NCBI RefSeq assembly: GCF_008369445.1
Contig: NZ_VTWH01000002.1
Span: forward strand, 806,001-870,000
Direction: 5' to 3'
Length of the DNA: 64,000 nucleotides
Source of the DNA: Aureimonas fodinaquatilis
GTDB taxonomy: Bacteria > Pseudomonadota > Alphaproteobacteria > Rhizobiales > Rhizobiaceae
In this document: positions 59,645-64,000 of the stretch, piece after piece
How the letters are laid out: each line of letters starts with the position of its first letter
Numbering within the stretch: the stretch's first letter is position 1
Notes under the pieces: generated by a model
What the model saw: only the letters and a program-made list of their open reading frames with translations
Database searches by the model: none
Told to the model about the DNA's origin: nothing
Program-made: the position numbers and the translations under genes

Positions 59645-60219
59645 GCTGCCCTCCTGCTTTGTTCGTAGGCGATCTGTTTGAATTCGGGTGTGTTCTTGGC
59701 GGCAATTGCTATTCCAACGGCATCGGCCATGTCGTCATTGGTGACAACGATCCTCTCCCGAGCACACTGTTCTCGGACGGCCTTCTTCCAATCCTTGCGC
59801 TCCCAGCCAGGATGGCGAGCAAATCCAAGAAATGCTTTACGCCAGGTAGCTGCCGGGATGCAGACGCGGGGCAATGCCTTCCAACCGCATAGAGCTGAAA
59901 TCGCGCCGACTAACTGGTTTGAAGAGATCATAGCGTTGGTGCCGCCGCCACTCGTGACGATTATCTCCTTCTCACCCATCATCTTCGTTGTACGTTTGCC
60001 CTGAGGAAGCGTTCGAAGCGGTGTTTCTATCGCGACGAGGTCTGGGCGACCGACTTGCTTCAAGAGCAATCCGAACTGTCGGCCCAACGATTCAGATCGA
60101 TCTTCAAAATCCTCGCCTACAGCCTTCAGGACTCCAGCCTGAATGGCCGAGATACTGCGATCGGTGTCGTAAAGAGCCCATCCGGTCGTTTTTGCGATAT
60201 CGAGGCCGATTACGATCAT
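59641..60219 (-). CDS. Phage RuvC-like Holliday junction resolvase
   Basis: A protein of 192 residues with the RNase-H fold of RuvC. MIVIGLDIAKTTGWALYD gives the first Asp, VAIETPL the Glu, and NDDMADAVGIAIAAK the final acids. It differs strongly from the host ruvC at 23863-24385. It would resolve branched replication intermediates and may prepare concatemers for packaging. Confidence 0.85.
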   Translation of the reverse strand: MIVIGLDIAKTTGWALYDTDRSISAIQAGVLKAVGEDFEDRSESLGRQFGLLLKQVGRPDLVAIETPLRTLPQGKRTTKMMGEKEIIVTSGGGTNAMISSNQLVGAISALCGWKALPRVCIPAATWRKAFLGFARHPGWERKDWKKAVREQCARERIVVTNDDMADAVGIAIAAKNTPEFKQIAYEQSRRAA

Positions 60220-60497
60220 TTGCTCAGCCCCCTCGCCACATGAAGCGCTCCACGCTCGGACGGTGTGCCGATGCCTCGGGACAATTCCTGATGTTCAGGG
60301 CAGTATGCTTGCTTCCTGTTTGGTCGCGCAGCACCGCAGAAATAAGTGGCTGCTTCCTTCAACGGGTTGCCGTGAGGATGAACCGGCCACCGGCAGCCGT
60401 CAGCTTGGTGCACAGGCACTGGGGTGCATCCCGGAAGTGGTCTGAAAGCTCCCGCCTTGGGATCTTCGGCCTTTGCTATATCGGGGGATTGGCTCAT
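60216..60497 (-). CDS. GcrA-like zinc-motif phage protein
   Basis: A protein of 93 residues. The segment CRWPVHPHG (C35) followed by YFCG (C54) and YCPEH (C66, H69) matches the C-terminal motif of the alphaproteobacterial cell-cycle regulator GcrA (CRWP...FCG...YC..H). The GcrA N-terminal DNA-binding helix-turn-helix is missing; the first 30 residues are short and polar. GcrA binds RNA polymerase sigma70 and methylated GANTC sites, so a phage protein that keeps only the C-terminal part could act on transcription. It overlaps both neighbours by 4 bp in the early operon. Confidence 0.75.
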   Translation of the reverse strand: MSQSPDIAKAEDPKAGAFRPLPGCTPVPVHQADGCRWPVHPHGNPLKEAATYFCGAARPNRKQAYCPEHQELSRGIGTPSERGALHVARGLSK

Positions 60498-61066
60498 TCC
60501 TCATCCCCTTCGTCTAAGTCTCCGCCGTCGTCGTGGCCTGGACCTTCAATGAGCGAGTCTTCCTGCTCAGCTTTCATTTCGTGTATTTCTTCCATGACTT
60601 GATGGCCGCGCTGCCAGCCACGAGCGTAATCTTCATGGTCCACGGTCCCTGCGCCATACGGATTGCGGAGCGGCTCATCGTCCATTCCGGCAATCTTGCC
60701 CTCATGAAAGGCTCGGGTTTCATCTGGTTTCGGTTGGCCGCTAAACATATCAAGCTGCCCATCTTCTCCAGATGCCCACGATTTGGCTTCTGCTGTAGCG
60801 CGTAACTCTGCTTCCAGAGCTTCCCGGCCTTCCTCGGTTTCAGCCCGGATCATGGTTTTGATCTGAAGCATACCCGTGTCGCCGAGATCGACCTTCACTA
60901 CCTTGCCGAGGTTACGCTTCTCCGCCTTGATCAGCTTCTCGCGGGCATCGATTTCCTTGAACTTGCGACGATGCATAAGCGCCAGAGCATGACGCTGATC
61001 TGGGGATAGGCCGGAGTTATGCCCGATGCCTGGGCTGTCATTGAATGCGGCTGCACTTCTGGCCAT
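60494..61066 (-). CDS. Phage protein with Rmf-like domain
   Basis: A protein of 190 residues. The segment AFHEGKIAGMDDEPLRNPYGAGTVDHEDYARGWQRGHQ (about 128-165) has the ribosome-modulation-factor pattern (A..EG..AG....NPY......W..G). The N-terminal 60 residues form a helix with basic clusters (HRRKFKEIDAREKLIKAEKRNLGKVVKV), and the C terminus is strongly acidic (DDGGDLDEGDEE). It might act on ribosomes or on DNA metabolism; function unknown. Confidence 0.65.
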   Translation of the reverse strand: MARSAAAFNDSPGIGHNSGLSPDQRHALALMHRRKFKEIDAREKLIKAEKRNLGKVVKVDLGDTGMLQIKTMIRAETEEGREALEAELRATAEAKSWASGEDGQLDMFSGQPKPDETRAFHEGKIAGMDDEPLRNPYGAGTVDHEDYARGWQRGHQVMEEIHEMKAEQEDSLIEGPGHDDGGDLDEGDEE

Positions 61067-61464
61067 TATTGGGCTCCCTTGAAATATTGAACACGAACGG
61101 TTCTGGCTTTGCCTTGGACGCGGGTGATTGCGCCGCGATCCTCAAGGCCGGTGATGATGCGGTGGACGCCTGAGGTAGATTTCAGGCAGAGGGCTTCTGC
61201 GATCTGGCGATAGGTTGGGGCGCTGCCTGTGCGGGTTTCATGATCGTGAATGAACTGAAGTGCGTCGGCTTGGCGCTGGGTTAACCCTTCATGTGCTTCC
61301 TGCTGCTGGAGCCTGAATGCCGCTTCCCGCAACTCGGCTTTGTGCAGCAGCATCTGATGAACCAAATCCATGTCGAGATCGGAAATGATCCGGTTTACGA
61401 CGCTGCCGAGGCGCTGAAACGGAGCAACGGTATCGGCGTCATTTGCGTGTGTTGGAGGGGTCAT
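61066..61464 (-). CDS. LexA-like winged-helix protein without protease domain
   Basis: A protein of 132 residues from ATG 61464. The C-terminal part (about 63-128: LTQRQADALQFIHDHETRTGSAPTYRQIAEALCLKSTSGVHRIITGLEDRGAITRVQGKARTVRV) matches the LexA N-terminal DNA-binding domain. There is no Ser/Lys autoprotease region. It could bind SOS boxes or a phage operator without being cleaved on DNA damage. It overlaps the methyltransferase gene by 4 bp (ATGA). Confidence 0.78.
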   Translation of the reverse strand: MTPPTHANDADTVAPFQRLGSVVNRIISDLDMDLVHQMLLHKAELREAAFRLQQQEAHEGLTQRQADALQFIHDHETRTGSAPTYRQIAEALCLKSTSGVHRIITGLEDRGAITRVQGKARTVRVQYFKGAQ

Positions 61465-62036
61465 GCATCCTCCTTCCCGGCATAAAGCATCACGGGAGGT
61501 GAAGTGGCATCGCCCGCCCCACGCCAAACATACCAAGCGTGATCCTCAGTACCGGTACTGTCTCCAGGGAACCACTGGATACGATCCACCAGTGCGATCT
61601 TCGCCGCGAACCGTGGGTTATCCCGTGTCAGGTGCAGGCGAGTTTTCCCAAAATCGAACTTGGCCGTCAGCAGCATTGCAACAAGTCCGTCGCAGCGCTC
61701 CAATGCCAAGTTGCAGAACTTCACCGCGATACGGTTTCCCCGCCCATATGGCGGGTTGGTGATGATGGAGTTGTGCTTTGGTAGTCGGTAGCTGAAACGC
61801 GGCTCAAGAAAATCCATTATCGCATCATGGCGCCGATCGTATGTTTCAACGTCCGACGTAACGACATCAGCACCGGCGTCTCGCAGCACATCGGCCATCA
61901 AATGATTGCCGGCTGCTGCCTCCCACACTGTCTTGCCAGCCACAGGAAAGTGTTTGATCAGCGCACGCGTTGCCCAGGGCTCTGTCTGGTAGAGGTCATT
62001 CTGCTGACGGGCATAGTTAGAAGCGCCAACAGTCAT
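61461..62036 (-). CDS. Phage adenine DNA methyltransferase-like protein
   Basis: A protein of 191 residues with a compact Rossmann methyltransferase fold. Motif I is VWEAAAGNHLM (38-48), motif IV is TNPPYG with NPPY at 94-97, typical of N6-adenine methyltransferases. No target-recognition domain is seen, so specificity is unknown. Phage methyltransferases may protect the genome from host restriction or alter host gene control; the neighbour GcrA-like protein, related to a regulator that senses adenine methylation, makes the second idea interesting. Confidence 0.8.
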   Translation of the reverse strand: MTVGASNYARQQNDLYQTEPWATRALIKHFPVAGKTVWEAAAGNHLMADVLRDAGADVVTSDVETYDRRHDAIMDFLEPRFSYRLPKHNSIITNPPYGRGNRIAVKFCNLALERCDGLVAMLLTAKFDFGKTRLHLTRDNPRFAAKIALVDRIQWFPGDSTGTEDHAWYVWRGAGDATSPPVMLYAGKEDA

Positions 62037-62548
62037 CGCGCCTCTCCCGTCATTCGCACCACGGTGCCAATCTGGCCGCTCTCATGCTTGGCTCGGGCTG
62101 CCTCAACCATTCGATTTATGTTGCTGACAGCAGTCTTTGCCTCAGCCTCGATGAGATTCATCTCTCGGCCTGTGATTATCATGTCGGATTTTGCATCAAG
62201 GACTGTGCGAACAGCACGTCCGCTATCCTCCGCAACCAGGCCGGCCAGTTGGATCAGAGAAAGATCACAGCTCGTGACATCCTCGCGCCGTATGCTGTAT
62301 CCGCAGAGCGCTGCAGAGGTTTCCAGCATGCATGGGTAGCCTGCCGCCGCGTCAACCTTAGAATGCAGACCCGCCGGCACATGCTCGTTGTGATGCAAGT
62401 GCTTCCAGCGAGAGACTTGCCCTTCGCTGATCCCGAGCAACTCCGCCATTCTGCGGTTACTGCCGACGAGAATTATTGCCCTGCCGAAAGCGTTCTTAAA
62501 CGCCTCCTGCTCATGTGTGGGCTTCCACTTATCTGGTGTCTCGGACAT
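62033..62548 (-). CDS. Phage regulator with YdaS/Cro-like helix-turn-helix
   Basis: A protein of 171 residues. AIILVGSNRRMAELLGISEGQVSRWKHLHHNEHVPAGLHSKVD (about 25-67) is a helix-turn-helix of the YdaS or CII-like type. The C-terminal part (LIQLAGLVAEDSGRAVRTVLDAKSDMIITGREMNLIEAEAKTAVSNINRMVEAAR) is helical and may oligomerise. It is the first gene of the long early operon, which suggests an activator or repressor of phage promoters. Confidence 0.75.
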   Translation of the reverse strand: MSETPDKWKPTHEQEAFKNAFGRAIILVGSNRRMAELLGISEGQVSRWKHLHHNEHVPAGLHSKVDAAAGYPCMLETSAALCGYSIRREDVTSCDLSLIQLAGLVAEDSGRAVRTVLDAKSDMIITGREMNLIEAEAKTAVSNINRMVEAARAKHESGQIGTVVRMTGEAR

Positions 62549-62617
62549 GGATACCCCGAAATCTTATTGTTTCGAATTTCGCTGACTTCCCTGCCGCCAT
62601 GCGGCATTCAGTCAGGC

Positions 62618-62959
62618 ATGGAAAAAGATGACCTCACCGAAGAAGACATGACGATCGGCGCTGCCGTTGATCGTGTTCTTGCGAGGTTGAAAGAGTTCCC
62701 GGCTTGTACCGATGCGGCGCCGGGAAACCGCAATACGCGACAGGGAGGAGAAGTTGTCGCTTCGGATCTGCTTATGTTGGATATGAACGCTGATCTCACG
62801 ACGACGAACCTCGCCTATCGAAGGGGATCACTGATGCCGATCGAGTATTCTTTGCTCTTTCGAATATCTCTTTGCCCGCCTCGTCCCACCACTGATGGAT
62901 CTTTGCCTTCTGAAAAACCCACGGCCCAGCGGCGTGCGCTCTATCCGGGCGATGAGTGA
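62618..62959 (+). CDS. Uncertain plus-strand open frame
   Basis: Up to 113 residues. The first 50 (MEKDDLTEEDMTIGAAVDRVLARLKEF) look acidic, helical and protein-like and lie in the gap between two minus-strand genes, but the rest overlaps the Rha gene and looks like an antisense product, and there is no ribosome-binding site. It might be a short divergent gene or nothing. Confidence 0.25.
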   Translation: MEKDDLTEEDMTIGAAVDRVLARLKEFPACTDAAPGNRNTRQGGEVVASDLLMLDMNADLTTTNLAYRRGSLMPIEYSLLFRISLCPPRPTTDGSLPSEKPTAQRRALYPGDE

Positions 62960-63704
62960 AACCATGGCTTGCAAACCACCGGATGGCATTGGCGGACAAG
63001 TTTTGCGAAAGACGAGGCGATCTATGCTTTGTCGGAACGCCCATCATGGTCTGAGCCACGTATATCGAAACGCATTCCTCGGCGTCGTGCTTAGCGGCAA
63101 GAGATTCTATCAAAAGCTTGTCGCGTTGATGGATTGCTTGAAACCGCATCTCATTCCAGCGCTGGTTCTCTTCCAGCCTCGACAGGATCGGTCGACCGAT
63201 GTGCTTTATTATCGATCCTATGATTGCCCCAGTGACGGTATCAATCTTTGCGCCGAGGCCGGTGCTGATGGAATGAAGGTGACGTTCAATGTTCGAAAGG
63301 CTATCGTTCGTATCGAGCGCCAGAGCGAGAGAACCTTGAGCGGGGCCAGATTGAATTTGCGCCCGGCGAGCGATCTTTTCCTCCATCTGATTGAAGGCGG
63401 CGATATAATCTTCCTTGAACTTCGCAGCTCTCTTCCCGGTGAAGCCAAAAGCGATGAACACGAACCCGTCGCGCGTCATATCCACGGAGCGGCGGGTCTC
63501 TCCTTTTTCATCAATGTATTCGACGGGCTGAAAATTCAGCCGGTTGAAATCCTCCGAGCAGTCGAGCCCATAGTATTTCTGAAGCACGTTCTTGTGCTCC
63601 TTATGAAAGAAGGCAGCGACGTCACGGCTGTTCGCGAATGTCTGCCCGTCCTTCACGCGAACAACAGCAAAAACGTTTGGGTTCGGATCGAAGGCTTCGG
63701 TCAT
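62796..63704 (-). CDS. Rha family phage regulatory protein
   Basis: A protein of 302 residues. The N-terminal 110 residues match pRha: VVRVKDGQTFANSRDVAAFFHKEHKNVLQKYYGLDCSEDFNRLNFQPVEYIDEKGETRRSVDMTRDGFVFIAFGFTGKRAAKFKEDYIAAFNQME. A helical coiled-coil region (about 125-200) and a C-terminal domain with NLSANAIRWFASHGFTH...WVFQKAKIHQWWDEAGKEIF follow, resembling antirepressor C-terminal domains. Rha proteins are linked to lysogenic control. It overlaps the Cro-like gene by 4 bp. Confidence 0.85.
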   Translation of the reverse strand: MTEAFDPNPNVFAVVRVKDGQTFANSRDVAAFFHKEHKNVLQKYYGLDCSEDFNRLNFQPVEYIDEKGETRRSVDMTRDGFVFIAFGFTGKRAAKFKEDYIAAFNQMEEKIARRAQIQSGPAQGSLALALDTNDSLSNIERHLHSISTGLGAKIDTVTGAIIGSIIKHIGRPILSRLEENQRWNEMRFQAIHQRDKLLIESLAAKHDAEECVSIYVAQTMMGVPTKHRSPRLSQNLSANAIRWFASHGFTHRPDRAHAAGPWVFQKAKIHQWWDEAGKEIFERAKNTRSASVIPFDRRGSSS

Positions 63705-63898
63705 GCCGCCACCTCGTCCATGAAATCATCAGCCGTGACTAAGCCACCAGTTTTCTCTCGGATTAGCCGGATAAGATCGAGGCGGGGCGAACGCTCCCCC
63801 TTGATCAATCGTGTGATAGTCGACGGTGCAACGCCAATTTCAGCCGCAAAAGCCGATGGCTTGATGTCGTTCTGGGAAAGGTAATGTTCGAGCCTCAT
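63701..63898 (-). CDS. Cro/CI-type helix-turn-helix repressor
   Basis: A protein of 65 residues, MRLEHYLSQNDIKPSAFAAEIGVAPSTITRLIKGERSPRLDLIRLI, an XRE-type helix-turn-helix. The helix pair is in AFAAEIGVAPSTITRLIKGE. It is the first leftward gene, directly below three operator-like dyads, the usual position of Cro. The CI-type repressor would be divergent to the right, beyond the window. ATG 63898 is chosen; a longer frame would read through the operators. Confidence 0.85.
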   Translation of the reverse strand: MRLEHYLSQNDIKPSAFAAEIGVAPSTITRLIKGERSPRLDLIRLIREKTGGLVTADDFMDEVAA

Positions 63899-63907
63899 GG
63901 TCAATAT

Positions 63908-63921
63908 TTGCCATGTGGCAA
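63908..63921. promoter_or_regulatory. Phage operator candidate 1
   Basis: TTGCCA-TG-TGGCAA, a perfect dyad with a 2-bp centre, 10 bp upstream of the Cro-like start codon. Probably bound by the Cro-like and CI-type repressors. Confidence 0.75.
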
Positions 63922-63940
63922 TAATATTGTCAATTGGCAT

Positions 63941-63954
63941 TTGCCATTTGGCGG
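63941..63954. promoter_or_regulatory. Phage operator candidate 2
   Basis: TTGCCA-TT-TGGCGG, matching operator 1 except at the last two positions. It is 33 bp (centre to centre) from operator 1. TTGGCA just to its left (63934-63939) gives an overlapping reversed half-site. Confidence 0.7.
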
Positions 63955-63964
63955 TGGTTATTTT

Positions 63965-63978
63965 TTGCCAATTGGCTA
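63965..63978. promoter_or_regulatory. Phage operator candidate 3
   Basis: TTGCCA-AT-TGGCTA, same consensus, 24 bp (centre to centre) from operator 2. GCCAATTGGC in it is a perfect palindrome. A TGGCAA half-site near 63992-63997 hints at a fourth site cut by the window edge. Confidence 0.7.
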
Positions 63979-64000
63979 AAGGCTATTTTCTATGGCAAAC

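Larger units (their letters stand above)
27930..64000. mobile_element. Prophage with contractile tail (incomplete, runs off the right edge)
   Basis: About 36 kb of phage genes, nearly all on the minus strand, in canonical order when read leftward: Cro-like repressor and operators, Rha regulator, replication/early genes, terminase, portal, head, connectors, sheath and tube, chaperones, tape measure, baseplate, fibres, lysis. DUF3383-type sheath and baseplate J/gp25/spike proteins make it a myovirus type. Structural genes look intact. The left boundary is set by the last phage-like gene (stop at 27930); no att repeat can be named because the partner site is outside. Integrase, CI repressor and right end are not in the window. 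Confidence 0.93.

Noticed and set aside
62608-62799. 63-codon minus-strand frame between Rha and the YdaS-like gene
   Set aside because: Ser/Arg-rich composition typical of an antisense shadow and no ribosome-binding site.
1-64000. tRNA genes, rRNA genes and CRISPR arrays
   Set aside because: I looked for cloverleaf ends with CCA-like arms and for regularly spaced repeats and saw none that I could support.

Overview
The window looks like a chromosomal segment of an alphaproteobacterium, most probably of the order Hyphomicrobiales (Rhizobiales). This rests on gene order and protein sequence: rpsD near murI, a TrmJ-type methyltransferase and icd; ruvC-ruvA-ruvB-ybgC in one leftward operon; a fused CysG; and a hydroxyproline catabolic cluster of rhizobial type. 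I could run no database search, so family names come from motifs I can read and from recollection of the families.

Layout. Positions 1-17600 are ordinary chromosome: the end of an ABC-transporter ATPase and an M24 peptidase-like hydrolase (+); an inositol-phosphatase-like gene and ttcA (-); rpsD and a small YqaE protein (-); a secreted protein (+); murI and trmJ (-); icd and cysG (+); the two methylmalonyl-CoA mutase subunits (-); then a GntR regulator divergent from hypD-hypO-hypRE, which convert 4-hydroxyproline to 2-oxoglutarate semialdehyde. A near-perfect 26-bp palindrome lies between regulator and operon. Positions 17600-21600 hold a glycosyltransferase, an unpaired HicB-like protein, a membrane protein and small unknown genes. 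Positions 21700-24400 carry ybgC-ruvB-ruvA-ruvC on the minus strand; ruvC as written has a +1 frame disruption just after its ATG. Positions 24400-27900 are an accessory strip of short, mostly unknown genes plus an isochorismatase-family hydrolase.

From about 27.93 kb to the right edge lies a large prophage with a contractile (myovirus-type) tail, almost entirely on the minus strand, so it reads right to left. In transcription order: operators and a Cro-like repressor at the right edge, a Rha-type regulator, a tight early operon of overlapping genes (YdaS/CII-like regulator, adenine methyltransferase, LexA-like winged helix, Rmf-domain protein, GcrA-like zinc protein, RuvC-like resolvase, DNA-binding protein, DnaB-like helicase, TSCPD protein and others), terminase, portal, MuF protein, protease/scaffold, capsid, connectors, sheath, tube, chaperones with a programmed -1 frameshift, tape measure, baseplate, tail fibres, and a lysis cassette (endolysin, lipoprotein, two holin-like proteins). 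No integrase, CI repressor or right att site is visible; they presumably lie beyond the right edge.

Points that stand out: a portal protein with a C-terminal PBECR-like nuclease domain; a plus-strand AbiJ-like candidate abortive-infection gene between terminase and replication modules; a phage GcrA-like protein in the same operon as an adenine methyltransferase; an exported-protein moron followed by a terminator inside the tail operon; a textbook T TTT TTC slippery heptamer; and a three-site operator array at the right end.
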